Assembly: GCA_964410665.1 (NCBI GenBank) | Contig: CAYPIE010000005.1 | Coordinates: 1-64,000, forward strand | Source of the DNA: CAYPIE01 sp964410665 | GTDB taxonomy: Bacteria; Planctomycetota; Planctomycetia; Gemmatales; Gemmataceae | Length of the DNA stretch: 64,000 nucleotides | Reading direction: 5' to 3' | In this document: positions 1 to 8,453 of the stretch, one piece after another | Numbering within the stretch: position 1 is the stretch's first letter | How the letters are laid out: every line of letters starts with the position of its first letter | Notes under the pieces: model-generated | What the model was told of the DNA's origin: nothing | Databases searched by the model: none | The model's input: only the letters and a program-made list of their open reading frames with translations | Program-made: the position numbers and the translations under genes

Positions 1-216
1 GTGCGTTGGTCCGAGGCACTTCCGCCCAACCCTCGGCGGGTTCCCACCCGCCGCTCTGAAGGAATCGCCCCGGTTTGTCGGGCCAGGTTTGGGTGGCACA
101 CTTGGCCGCCACTTCGATGGAGCTGGTCAACTAGATCCAGCGAACACATGCCGCCTGTGTCGGTATAATTCCACTACTAGGGCGATTTATGTCGACTCTG
201 TGATGCGTCGAGGGCT
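1..216. other. Upstream flank, no supported gene
   Basis: The plus frame beginning at base 1 is open to a TAA at 166-168, but its 55 codons give an Arg/Pro/Trp-rich peptide that resembles no family I know, so I do not call it a gene end. The only signal I see is a TATAAT hexamer listed separately. Confidence 0.4.
164..169 (+). promoter_or_regulatory. Possible -10 box for the WD40 gene pair
   Basis: A perfect TATAAT lies 48 nt upstream of the first WD40 start codon. No convincing TTGACA-like -35 element sits 16-18 nt upstream, so this is suggestive only. Confidence 0.3.
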
Positions 217-1224
217 ATGCGGCAGTTGCACATCGAAAATGGACCGGTCCGGCATCTGGGCTTTAGCGCTGATGGTCAGCGCTTATTCGCTGCCGTACAG
301 CATGGACGCACGTTGTGGTGGGGGCAGGCTGACCAAGAACTCGAGCCGATGAGCCAGCTGTTGCAGGGCGAGCGGGTAAGTGCCTTTCGCACGGCCATCC
401 GTCAGGATCATTTTGCCCTCGCTCGGGTGCCCAGTTTGCAAGCGGGACGTTCGGTCATTGAGATCCGACAGGATTCTCCCCCATTTGCTCTGTTGACTGA
501 ACTGAGTGCACAGGCTCAGCGGACCTGGCTGGGCTTTACGCGGCAAGGGGATCGGCTCTGGTCGAACACCCGGATGGGCTGGCTCGCGGGCGCACTCACT
601 TGTTGGGAGCTGCCTTCTGGGCGGCAATGTGCCCATTTGAGTGACCTTCCGGCTGGAACCCAAGTGTATGCCTTGGCCCCCGATGATCGCACCCTCGCCC
701 TTGGCGATGGCCAGTCGCGGATTCGCTTTCTGGATCTGTTGACCGGCGAGGAAAGGCGGGGTCTCGGCGGCTGGCTGCGGTCGATCTTCAGTCAGTGGGG
801 CTGGTCGATTCCGCGTGTGCCGCAATCCACTTTGTTACACCGCACTCGGATCATTCGCGACCTGGCGTTTTCTGCCAATGGCGCCTGGGTTGCCGCGGCG
901 ACAGGGCATTCGGTGATGCTGCGGCATATTGCGATTCGGCCGGAGGAGCAGCAGATGGAAGCTCTGCATGAACAAGATTTGCGTGGTCATCGCCGGCTGG
1001 TGGAGCAAGTGGCTTTTACCCCGGATAGTCGATACCTGGCCACGGCCAGCCGTGATGGTGAGGTTCGCTTTTGGGCGCTGCAGCCCGGTCAATTGTGCGC
1101 GACCTATGCCTGGGAGATTGGCCGTATCTACCGGATCGCTTTCGCTCCCGATGGCTTGCGGATCGCGGCCGGGGGAGATGATGGGCGTATTGTGCTCTGG
1201 GACATGGACGATCTGCTTAGCTAA
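217..1224 (+). CDS. WD40 repeat protein (first of tandem pair)
   Basis: A 335-residue predicted cytoplasmic beta-propeller protein, presumably a scaffold for protein contacts; no catalytic domain is visible. At least four WD40 blades can be read: one at the N-terminus (GPVRHLGFSADGQRLF) and three consecutive at about 210-335, with signatures such as VEQVAFTPDSRYLATAS and YRIAFAPDGLRIAAGGDDG ending in VLWD. The middle, about 50-200, carries only weak blade-like strands. There is no signal peptide. The second WD40 gene starts 8 nt after the stop, so the two are almost certainly co-transcribed and may form a complex or a propeller shared between chains (inference). No partner such as a kinase or AAA ATPase is adjacent, so the specific role is unknown. 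Confidence 0.85.
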   Translation: MRQLHIENGPVRHLGFSADGQRLFAAVQHGRTLWWGQADQELEPMSQLLQGERVSAFRTAIRQDHFALARVPSLQAGRSVIEIRQDSPPFALLTELSAQAQRTWLGFTRQGDRLWSNTRMGWLAGALTCWELPSGRQCAHLSDLPAGTQVYALAPDDRTLALGDGQSRIRFLDLLTGEERRGLGGWLRSIFSQWGWSIPRVPQSTLLHRTRIIRDLAFSANGAWVAAATGHSVMLRHIAIRPEEQQMEALHEQDLRGHRRLVEQVAFTPDSRYLATASRDGEVRFWALQPGQLCATYAWEIGRIYRIAFAPDGLRIAAGGDDGRIVLWDMDDLLS

Positions 1225-1232
1225 TCTCGATC

Positions 1233-2159
1233 ATGCGAACTCTCTTTCATCCCGATTGGGTCATTTCAGGACTGTGCTTTTCCCCAACTGGGGCGTTACT
1301 TGCCAGCGCGGACACAGGAGGGAATGTCCGTCTCTGGCACTTAGCCGATGAACCGACGCTGCCTCAACAACTCCGGATTCCTGGCTGGCGGCCAGGTTAC
1401 CCGGTCCACAACCTGGCGTTTTCGCCGGAAGGACGCTTTTTGGTAGCAAACTTCGATGCCGCGGGATTGACCGGCAATCGCCGCGAGGCACTCGGCTACT
1501 GGGATCTGGCCGAACAGGAGTCTTTTACATTACTGGGAAGCTCCTTTCGAACCGGGGCGGGCTTCGCCTTTCGCCCGGATGGCCAGGCCTTGTATTTACT
1601 CGTCGGCATGTACCGGCTTCGCTGCTGGAGGCTACCTGACTGGGAGGCGCAGTCCCCCGGCATCTCCGCGGTCTATCCCTCGGATAATCGGCGGATTGCG
1701 ATCGCAAGCAATAACCGCTTTTTGGCGGTGGGTGGGGACCATCCTCGGATTGATCTTTGGGATCTGCGCGAGGCAGAACGCTTGGGCATTTGGGTTGCGC
1801 ACCCTTCCTATGTCGAAGCCTTGGCCTTTCATCCGACTCTGCCTTTACTGGCCTCTGCCGGCCCACGCGAAGCGCGGCTATGGTCGGTGCCCAACGGAGA
1901 ATTCGTCCATGAGCTGCCTCGGTTGGGCTCGAGCCAAATCACTTGCCTCGCATTTGCCCCCGACGGCCAAACCCTCGCCGTGGGGCGAAATCGGGGGGAT
2001 GTGGATCTCTGGGATACCCAAGATTGGCAACGGCTCAACTCGTTTCGCTGGCCGATTGGTAATGTGGTGCGACTGGCTTTCTCCCCCGACGGGCTTTGCC
2101 TGGCCGCTGGCGGGGATCGGGGCAATCGTTCTCAGATTGTGTTATGGGATGTTCGCTGA
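1233..2159 (+). CDS. WD40 repeat protein (second of tandem pair)
   Basis: A 308-residue protein made almost wholly of WD40 blades. About seven can be counted, enough for one closed propeller: the first has ISGLCFSPTGALLASAD...VRLW, the last VVRLAFSPDGLCLAAGGD ending in IVLWDV. No signal peptide or extra domain is present, so a cytoplasmic scaffold role is likely. It follows its paralogue by 8 nt. Its last 125 nt overlap, on the opposite strand, the 3' end of the glycosyltransferase gene. WD40 proteins without kinase domains are common in planctomycetes; the function of this one cannot be named. Confidence 0.87.
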   Translation: MRTLFHPDWVISGLCFSPTGALLASADTGGNVRLWHLADEPTLPQQLRIPGWRPGYPVHNLAFSPEGRFLVANFDAAGLTGNRREALGYWDLAEQESFTLLGSSFRTGAGFAFRPDGQALYLLVGMYRLRCWRLPDWEAQSPGISAVYPSDNRRIAIASNNRFLAVGGDHPRIDLWDLREAERLGIWVAHPSYVEALAFHPTLPLLASAGPREARLWSVPNGEFVHELPRLGSSQITCLAFAPDGQTLAVGRNRGDVDLWDTQDWQRLNSFRWPIGNVVRLAFSPDGLCLAAGGDRGNRSQIVLWDVR

Positions 2160-3216
2160 CAGGGGCGGCCATGCCAGCCACATAGGAGGTGAGGCGTTGA
2201 TAGCTTCGGGGCTGCTCCGCTTGAAGCTGCCTCACCCGTCGCCCGCATAGTAGCTCACGTAAAAAGCCCCACGCAAAGCCCGCATGGATAGTCATGAACA
2301 CCCCGGGTAGCCAAGGCAACAGCCGCAAGTCCTTCGGCCAGGTGAGACCGAGACTATAGAGCGCGAGCACACCCCAATACACGATGAGACTTCCAAAATA
2401 GACTGGTAACCATACGGGCAAGCATAGGGCTCCCAGCCAGCCGAACAGGCACCACAGCAGCCAAGCAGGCGGGACGAGTGCTGGTAGACTCAGCGTATCT
2501 AGTCGCTTACCCGCTAAGCGTGCCCGGCCAGTGCCATAACGCGCCAGCTGGGTAAACAACCGTGAAAATGTTCGGCGCGGGTGATAGTAAATCAGCAGTT
2601 CAGGCGAAAAATAGCACACCAGGCGGTGCCGATCGATTCGACTATTTAATTCTACATCTTCACATGCATCGAATTGTTCATCGAATAGCCCTACCTGGGC
2701 GAACACTTGCCGCCGATAAGCAATCGCCACATTCTCAGCTGGAACGAATCGGGCTTGGCGGTCAAAGATGCTCGAATCGGGGTTATGACCGAGCTGCGAC
2801 TGACGTGCCAGTGCCACTGCCCGTTGAAACTGGCTTGCCCCTTCGACTTGGAGCGGCTGGGGTCGACCGAGCGTTTCTGCGCCACTGCGTACAAAAGCCG
2901 TCTGTAACGCCCGAAAATAGTGGCGGCTGGGAATGCTACAGTGCCCGTCGACAATGACGATATAATCGCCGCGCGCATGGAGGATACCGAGATTGCGTGC
3001 GGCACTGGAATACCGTCGAGGATTGTACAGCAGGTGAATGCGTGGATCGATGGCCTGAAGACGCCGCACGATGCTCACCGTGGCATCCTCGGATTGACCA
3101 TCAACCACCAGGATCTCAACCTGCTCGGCGGGATAATCCTGGTCGAGTAAGGCCAACAGAGTCGCTTCAATGCTGGCTGCTTCGTTTCGGATGGGGACAA
3201 TGACCGAAATCCGCAT
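2035..3216 (-). CDS. Family 2 glycosyltransferase, membrane-anchored
   Basis: A 393-residue enzyme expected to add a sugar to a lipid-linked glycan at the cytoplasmic face of the membrane. The N-terminal GT-A domain (about 1-230) opens with ISVIVPIRNEAASIEATL, has VDGQSED at 39-45, a DGH in place of the usual DxD at 90-92, and an ED pair at 186-187 before the acceptor region. Two or three hydrophobic segments follow (about 245-290 and 300-322), as in ExoA/succinoglycan-type GT2 proteins. A GAGG Shine-Dalgarno lies 7 nt before the ATG. The last 40 or so residues are polar, antisense to the WD40 gene, and may be dispensable. It is the last gene of the exosortase/polysaccharide operon, 311 nt beyond the sugar transferase. 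Confidence 0.88.
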   Translation of the reverse strand: MRISVIVPIRNEAASIEATLLALLDQDYPAEQVEILVVDGQSEDATVSIVRRLQAIDPRIHLLYNPRRYSSAARNLGILHARGDYIVIVDGHCSIPSRHYFRALQTAFVRSGAETLGRPQPLQVEGASQFQRAVALARQSQLGHNPDSSIFDRQARFVPAENVAIAYRRQVFAQVGLFDEQFDACEDVELNSRIDRHRLVCYFSPELLIYYHPRRTFSRLFTQLARYGTGRARLAGKRLDTLSLPALVPPAWLLWCLFGWLGALCLPVWLPVYFGSLIVYWGVLALYSLGLTWPKDLRLLPWLPGVFMTIHAGFAWGFLRELLCGRRVRQLQAEQPRSYQRLTSYVAGMAAPVSEHPITQSENDCPDPRQRPGKARRGRKPVAPHYQSASETS

Positions 3217-3527
3217 ACAAGTCCTCGATTCGGCAAACGTGGCGTAGGATGCCGGTGTTGGGCTCGTAGATCATCTTGAGTGAGCAGATGAGCCACTGGT
3301 TGGACCAGGGCAGGCCATCTGTGCCGGTAGCACCGAGTGAACGCAAGTGCTGACCGGGGCTCGCTGGGAGGCACGCCCGTCGCAGTCTCCGAGCGTGGTC
3401 GAGACTGAGTTCGCATGGACGCAGGATAGGGCCTGGTTGCTGTGCGTGCCTCGGCGTTTCCCATGCTCGTCGCAGACAGCGTACTAGCTGACCGCGAATT
3501 CGTCCGAGCTGGTTTACCAGGTCCGGT
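3217..3527. other. Intergenic stretch inside the polysaccharide operon
   Basis: These 311 nt separate the sugar transferase stop from the glycosyltransferase start. Open frames cross it on the minus strand, but their Arg/Pro-rich products match nothing I recognise and extend into both neighbouring genes. A small inverted repeat (GTCTC...GAGAC) lies near 3380-3402. It could be a decayed gene or a processing spacer; I see no support for either. Confidence 0.4.
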
Positions 3528-4301
3528 CTAGGCCGTCCGTGCGGTCGCCTCGATCGCAGGAATGCGCGGAATGGCTTCAATTCCCTGCTTGGGAAACAGT
3601 CCAAAGACTTTTAAGCCAGTCCAGATCAGCAGTTTGAGATCAAACCAGACGGATAGTCTTTCAATATAGTGCAGGTCGAGTTGTAGTTTATTGCGCACAC
3701 TTTGCAGATTCGTATCCGGGGGTAGGTGAACCTGGGCAAAGCCAGAAACGCCCGGTCGGACCATCACGCGTAGATCATATCCGGGGATCGCTTGAGTGAG
3801 TTTACTGGCAATCTCGGGCCGCTCGGGGCGCGGGCCGATGAGACTCATCTCTCCTCGGAGAACGTTGATTAATTGCGGCAATTCATCGAGGTGTAAGGCT
3901 CGTAACACTCGTCCCACCGGGGTCACGCGAGGGTCTCCGGGAGTCGCCCAGCGTGGCCCGGTAAAACTTTCACATTCGTGCACCATCGTGCGGATCTTGT
4001 AGATCGTGAACACCTGGCCGAACTGCCCAACTCGTTTTTGCTGATACAGCGCTGGACCGCGTGAGGTGAGTCGGACTAAGAGCATGCAGGCTAAGGTGAG
4101 TGGCACTGCGACCGTCAGCAGCATCACAGCCAACCAATAATCGATCAGCCGTCGCCAGCGCAACAGCCGGCGTAATTGTTGCGGCTCTTGCCCGAGTAAA
4201 GGATGGGCTGGATCGGCCGGGAAGCGCCGTGGGGCCAAGCCGACATCGGAGGTTGACTCGAGGCGGATTGATGATAAAGAGAAATAAGATTGTTGAATCA
4301 T
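3528..4301 (-). CDS. Undecaprenyl-phosphate sugar-phosphate transferase
   Basis: A 257-residue bacterial sugar transferase (PF02397 type) that transfers a sugar-1-phosphate from a nucleotide sugar to undecaprenyl phosphate, the first committed step of exopolysaccharide repeat assembly. One hydrophobic segment (about 53-76) is followed by KIRTM at 102-106, the catalytic Asp-Glu in LHLDELPQLINVLRG (about 137-150), SLIGPRPERPE at 153-163 and RPGVSGFAQV at 182-191, all family hallmarks. It has only the single N-terminal anchor, resembling short PglC-like enzymes rather than WbaP-like ones with four extra helices. The ATG at 4301 is chosen over an in-frame GTG 12 nt upstream; neither has a strong Shine-Dalgarno. 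It follows the EpsI gene by 55 nt. Confidence 0.92.
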   Translation of the reverse strand: MIQQSYFSLSSIRLESTSDVGLAPRRFPADPAHPLLGQEPQQLRRLLRWRRLIDYWLAVMLLTVAVPLTLACMLLVRLTSRGPALYQQKRVGQFGQVFTIYKIRTMVHECESFTGPRWATPGDPRVTPVGRVLRALHLDELPQLINVLRGEMSLIGPRPERPEIASKLTQAIPGYDLRVMVRPGVSGFAQVHLPPDTNLQSVRNKLQLDLHYIERLSVWFDLKLLIWTGLKVFGLFPKQGIEAIPRIPAIEATARTA

Positions 4302-4356
4302 GTGCACTCGCACTCAACTCGACACTGAGAAAGGAACCCGCCGCCGCGTCGATGAC

Positions 4357-5004
4357 TTAAAAACCCAGCAATGGATTTAACTGCTGGAATAATTGTTGGA
4401 TAAACTCTGGATATTCGGAGTTGTGTTCGGTTTCATCTTGCACCGGGTGGACGATATACAGCTTTTGGAGCACGGAAGTATCAGCAAACCGGGTTGCGTA
4501 GTAGAGCCGAGGGAAGTCTGGAGCTTCCCAACGACCGTCCATGCTCCAGGTCCAGCGAACGCGTAATCGCTCGGTCCCGGTGGCGCTGTCCTTGGCAAAA
4601 TCGGCACGCCAGCATTGCACCACACGACCATCGGCTAGGGTAATGGTTTCGCGTTGCTTGGCCGATTTCATGGTGTACCCGCTGCCTGGGTAACAAACAT
4701 CCGGAGTGTGTGTGGCCACATCGGCAGGTAGCCCGGAGATCAGTGAAACAATCACCGTTTCTTCACTGCGAGCATGTCGGAAGTGTCGGGCACACGAGTA
4801 GGGTTGCTGGGCGGTGGCCGGCTGTTCCCGAGCCTCGGCTCCCTGCCAACCACCCAAGCGTGACGGGAGCTGAGCCAGAAGGAGCTTTGAGAACGTGCTC
4901 CCTGCCGTTTCGTCCCAGCGATTGGTCCATTGGCCGTGTAACAGGGTTGTAGTCAATAAGACGATGGCCAAGATCAGCCAATGCGTCATGCGGGGAGCCA
5001 CCAT
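4357..5004 (-). CDS. EpsI-family exosortase-associated protein
   Basis: A 215-residue EpsI-type protein with an N-terminal membrane anchor (about 8-24) and an extracytoplasmic domain. The family signature THTPDVCYPGSGY (about 98-110, Cys 104) is intact. EpsI proteins are encoded next to, or fused to, exosortases and take part in exopolysaccharide export or sorting; the biochemical role is not settled. I chose the ATG at 5004 because AAAGG sits 9 nt upstream; an ATG at 5013 abuts that motif and in-frame codons continue to 5052. With that start it lies 41 nt after the Wzz/Wzc-like gene and shares its operon with the exosortase two genes upstream. Confidence 0.88.
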   Translation of the reverse strand: MVAPRMTHWLILAIVLLTTTLLHGQWTNRWDETAGSTFSKLLLAQLPSRLGGWQGAEAREQPATAQQPYSCARHFRHARSEETVIVSLISGLPADVATHTPDVCYPGSGYTMKSAKQRETITLADGRVVQCWRADFAKDSATGTERLRVRWTWSMDGRWEAPDFPRLYYATRFADTSVLQKLYIVHPVQDETEHNSEYPEFIQQLFQQLNPLLGF

Positions 5005-5045
5005 CAAACGCATCCTTTCGCAATGTGAACCGCAGCCGGCATGGG

Positions 5046-7262
5046 CTAGCACAAGGTTTCGTCGTTCGAACCACCGAGGTAGACCAAGCCGATCTGTCGA
5101 CGTCCGAGGGCCAGCATCCGTTCCTGAGCGCGACTCAGCAGCGGCAAGCGACTTTGATATTTCAAGATCGAAAGCACAATCATATCCACATGTTGACCAG
5201 TAAGATAAGTATCACTGACGGCCAACATGGCGTGACTATGTACGACGATGCAATCAAAGTGCTCGCGAAGGCGCGCAAACAGGCCGCCGATTTTCTCACG
5301 GGCCAGTTCCTGACGCAGCTGGTCACACCATTTTCCCGCTGGGAGAAAGCACAATCCTTCACTCAAGGTCTGAATGGAGCGACGGACATCGGTTTGCCCA
5401 CGCAGGACTTCACACACGCCCTCCTCATTACCCACGCCGATAAATTCGTGCATCGAGGGGGTCCGTAAGTCAAAGTCCATTAACAGGGTTCGTTCCCCCG
5501 ACTTCGCGAGGCTCATGGTCAGCTTCCAGGTGAGAAACGGCCGGGCCTCTTCGGTATGCGAGCTGGTGACCATAACGACCCGCCCTTGAGGGGTCGAGAC
5601 TTGCTGAACGGCGCGGGTGCGGGTTTTTTCCAATGCCTCGACCATGGCATGATTGTTCATCCAGGATGCGGTCTGTTGCGCGTTGAGTCGGCGCCCCTCC
5701 ATCCCGGTCGACCATGGGATCACGCCGAGGACAGGGGCCCTGGCCACTTGCTGCACATCTTCCAAGGACATGACGCGTTGCACTCGAGACTCATAGGCGA
5801 CAATCCCCAATGCGATCACGAAAAAGCCCATCAATCCAGCAAACACGGTTCCGAGTAGTCGCTTTTTGGTCTCGCGCTGTCGGGGGACTGCGGCTTTATC
5901 CATCAAACGCTGCACCCGGGGCGGGGCGTCAACTTCGAGTTCCATCAGTTGAATTTGATCTATGACCTGCTGGATGCGTTCCTTGCGCTTCTCCATCTCC
6001 ATCCGATCGAGGTTGGGAGGAATCTCGGCGATCGATTCGATCGGTTGGAGACTCTCTTTGGCCTTGGTCAGGGCCTGCTCAATGTGGGCTCGTTCGCTCA
6101 ACATGACTTGCAGGTCGGACTCGGCCTGTTCAAGACGTTCCTGGAACTGCTCTCGAACCGACGCCAAGCTGGTCTCGCGAAACTGAAGCGCTTGCTGTTG
6201 TTTGTACTGATCGCATTCGGCGCGGAGCGATTCAAGGGTGGCACGGACCTGTAATGTTTGTGGAGCGGTTTCATTAATATAGCGAAAGTGTTGGTAGATC
6301 GTTTCTTTGGCAGCGATGACTGCTTCCATCTGTTGTACTTCAGGGTCCTGCTCGAGCGCTTGTTCGAGCGCGAAGTCAAAGTTCGCCGGTAAGGGCGGAT
6401 TCTGGACTTTCTGGTTGAGACGGTCGATGGTGGCTTGAGCCTTCTGGATCGCTGTCTTCGCGGTAACCAGTTCTTTTTCATAGGTCCGGATAGTATTGCG
6501 AGCGAGGTCATTACTGCGCAACAATTCGGCTTTGCGATCCGGATCGGCCGGTTTCAGATCGGAACGGTCTTTGAGCGTGTCGAACTCTTTGGTGAGTAGC
6601 TGGTTGAGCCGAACCTTGGCATCCTCCAGACGCTTGAGCCGGGCTTTTTTCTGATTCTGCTCGACTTGGACGATCTCGCGGAAGTAAGCGTTCTGGACGG
6701 CGTCCACGATCTTGGCAATCTCTTCAGGATGGTCTCCTTGCAAGGCCAGGCGAATGATCTCAGAGCCATCGGAAAAATCAACTTGGAGTTTTTCTTCCAG
6801 AAAACGCACGGGATCATCGCGGTCGCGGAGCATGGTCAATTCGGCAATTTGCCGATCACGCAGAGCCGCATTCAGCACGTAGTAACTTGTGATCAGCTGC
6901 TTTTGCGTTTTAAGGTAAGTCAGGAAATCATGCCGCGAGGTAGCCTCGGGAACCATCTCGGTAACCCGGCTCGGATGCAATGATACCTGTAAAAGTGTAT
7001 AAGTGGTATACGGAGCAGGGATGAGCTTCCAGGCGGCAAACGCCAGGGCTGTAGCCAGGCAGGTGCCCGCAAAAACCAGCATCACCCAATGAAAGTGCAG
7101 ATAGCCCAGGAGTCTTCCCGCGAAGTTTCCACCGGCTTGGGAGGAGGACTGGGCAGACTCGGACCAACCTGGGCCGTCGGTAAACGGGCCAGGGAATAGG
7201 GTTGGTTCCTCCATTGCACCGCTGGCGGGCGGGGCGGAGTGGGTTTTCAGTGCGGGTTGCAT
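5046..7262 (-). CDS. Wzz/Wzc-like polysaccharide co-polymerase with degraded tyrosine-kinase domain
   Basis: A 738-residue inner-membrane protein with the layout of a polysaccharide co-polymerase fused to a BY-kinase: TM1 at about 57-78, a Wzz domain, a long periplasmic coiled coil (about 170-450), TM2 at about 467-490, and a C-terminal P-loop-like domain. In that domain only the Walker A' segment is recognisable (LLMDFDLRTPSMHEF, about 590). The Walker A position reads SSHTEEARPFLTWK with no GKT/S, the Walker B position reads CIVVHSHAM with no Asp, and the C-terminus lacks a tyrosine cluster. It should therefore act in chain-length control or export without kinase activity (inference). Start chosen at the ATG preceded by GAGGA; it lies 56 nt after the exosortase stop. 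Confidence 0.88.
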   Translation of the reverse strand: MQPALKTHSAPPASGAMEEPTLFPGPFTDGPGWSESAQSSSQAGGNFAGRLLGYLHFHWVMLVFAGTCLATALAFAAWKLIPAPYTTYTLLQVSLHPSRVTEMVPEATSRHDFLTYLKTQKQLITSYYVLNAALRDRQIAELTMLRDRDDPVRFLEEKLQVDFSDGSEIIRLALQGDHPEEIAKIVDAVQNAYFREIVQVEQNQKKARLKRLEDAKVRLNQLLTKEFDTLKDRSDLKPADPDRKAELLRSNDLARNTIRTYEKELVTAKTAIQKAQATIDRLNQKVQNPPLPANFDFALEQALEQDPEVQQMEAVIAAKETIYQHFRYINETAPQTLQVRATLESLRAECDQYKQQQALQFRETSLASVREQFQERLEQAESDLQVMLSERAHIEQALTKAKESLQPIESIAEIPPNLDRMEMEKRKERIQQVIDQIQLMELEVDAPPRVQRLMDKAAVPRQRETKKRLLGTVFAGLMGFFVIALGIVAYESRVQRVMSLEDVQQVARAPVLGVIPWSTGMEGRRLNAQQTASWMNNHAMVEALEKTRTRAVQQVSTPQGRVVMVTSSHTEEARPFLTWKLTMSLAKSGERTLLMDFDLRTPSMHEFIGVGNEEGVCEVLRGQTDVRRSIQTLSEGLCFLPAGKWCDQLRQELAREKIGGLFARLREHFDCIVVHSHAMLAVSDTYLTGQHVDMIVLSILKYQSRLPLLSRAQERMLALGRRQIGLVYLGGSNDETLC

Positions 7263-7318
7263 GATTCCTCGCTCTCCCATGCACAAAACCTGAAGTCACC
7301 ACCGCAAACCTATCGGCT

Positions 7319-8170
7319 TCATGGGCTTTCTGCTTCTGGGAGGAGCAGAAGATGTTTAAACATCCAGAGTTCTAACATCAGAAGTCCTAAGCCTATGGGC
7401 ATCATCAACCAACCATAAAGATCATGAAGAAAGTGCACGGCGTGACTCTCGTTGCCCAGATAGATATATGCAAGCCCTGTACTAACAATCCGCAGGATGT
7501 TGGTGAGCATGGCAATGGGTACGCTGCTCAACAGAATGAGCAGTTTCTCAAGCCAACTCCGTTGCACTAGAAACACCGCAGCCACCGAAAATGCCGCGAA
7601 GGTCATCAGCATTCGCAGTCCACTACAGGCTTCAGCCACTCCCAATTTGACATCGCGGATCAAGATAATATTCCCCTCCGCGACGGCGGGTTGACCGAGC
7701 GTCTGCAAGGCAAAGGTGCTACCCCAGGTGGCAATGCGTTGCAGATCCTGCCCCATCATGATTTCGACGCGATAAGGGAGAGGGATCATGAACACTAAAA
7801 AACATAAAGCAGGCCAGGCTTGCTGCCACAGGGGTTTGCCACCGATCAGAAAGACGATTCCAGCCAAACAGAACAGCAGGCTGAGTGCATCGAGTGAGAC
7901 AAAGTCGGTGAGCCCACCGAGTAAATGCCCCGCCAGTCCGAGAAACAGCAGTGGATAGCCCAGCCAGCCGATTGGAGAGGCAGGCTTGCCCATCGAGGCC
8001 TGGGAGCGGCGTTGCCAAAACAGATACGCGGCGAAGAACGGCACCAAGATACCATGAGAGTATTGAGGCTCATGGAACCATAGATGGATCAGTTGTTGAA
8101 GAGTCGGTAGATAGGCCCAGCCCAGAAGCCCGAAAAGGCTCAGGTTCTTCCAGTTGCACCATGCATTCAT
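7319..8170 (-). CDS. Exosortase (archaeosortase/exosortase family transpeptidase)
   Basis: A 283-residue polytopic membrane protein with about eight hydrophobic segments. It carries the exosortase catalytic set: Cys in VAEACSGLRML (about 182), Arg in TNILRIV (about 227) and His in FLHDLYGW (about 249); the family motif FMIPLPYR (about 127-134) is also present. Exosortases cleave C-terminal sorting signals of PEP-CTERM-type proteins and transfer the product to a surface acceptor, usually beside exopolysaccharide genes as here. I prefer the ATG at 8170, with AGGA about 9 nt upstream, over one 39 nt further out. It appears to head the minus-strand operon that continues with the Wzz/Wzc-like, EpsI, sugar transferase and GT2 genes. 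No protein in the window carries an obvious C-terminal sorting signal, so its substrates lie elsewhere. Confidence 0.93.
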   Translation of the reverse strand: MNAWCNWKNLSLFGLLGWAYLPTLQQLIHLWFHEPQYSHGILVPFFAAYLFWQRRSQASMGKPASPIGWLGYPLLFLGLAGHLLGGLTDFVSLDALSLLFCLAGIVFLIGGKPLWQQAWPALCFLVFMIPLPYRVEIMMGQDLQRIATWGSTFALQTLGQPAVAEGNIILIRDVKLGVAEACSGLRMLMTFAAFSVAAVFLVQRSWLEKLLILLSSVPIAMLTNILRIVSTGLAYIYLGNESHAVHFLHDLYGWLMMPIGLGLLMLELWMFKHLLLLPEAESP

Positions 8171-8453
8171 GAAGGAAAATCCTGCGCAAGGACCAGAGCA
8201 ACTGTCCACGGCAGGCGACTCAGGAATGTGTAGTGGAGAAACGAGGCACCTCGATGAGGGGCCTTATACGCGTTTACCCGCTTTGATCCATGACCATTGC
8301 CGGCTGGCCTGAACATGGACCGACTCTCATCCCTGAATAGACCTGTGGGCGCGTCCGTTGCTCCCTGGTCGCTGGGTTTCGCTTCGGTTATGTGGGTGTG
8401 AATCTTACTTGTGTAAAATGACGCTCGCAAGCCCAGCTTGCGTCCGCCACCGT

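Noticed and set aside
3167..3604. 145-codon minus frame filling the gap between sugar transferase and glycosyltransferase
   Set aside because: It overlaps both recognised genes, lacks a start signal and has an atypical Arg/Pro-rich composition.
8167..8430. 87-codon open frame upstream of the exosortase
   Set aside because: It overlaps the exosortase start, has no Shine-Dalgarno and gives a mixed, non-protein-like composition.
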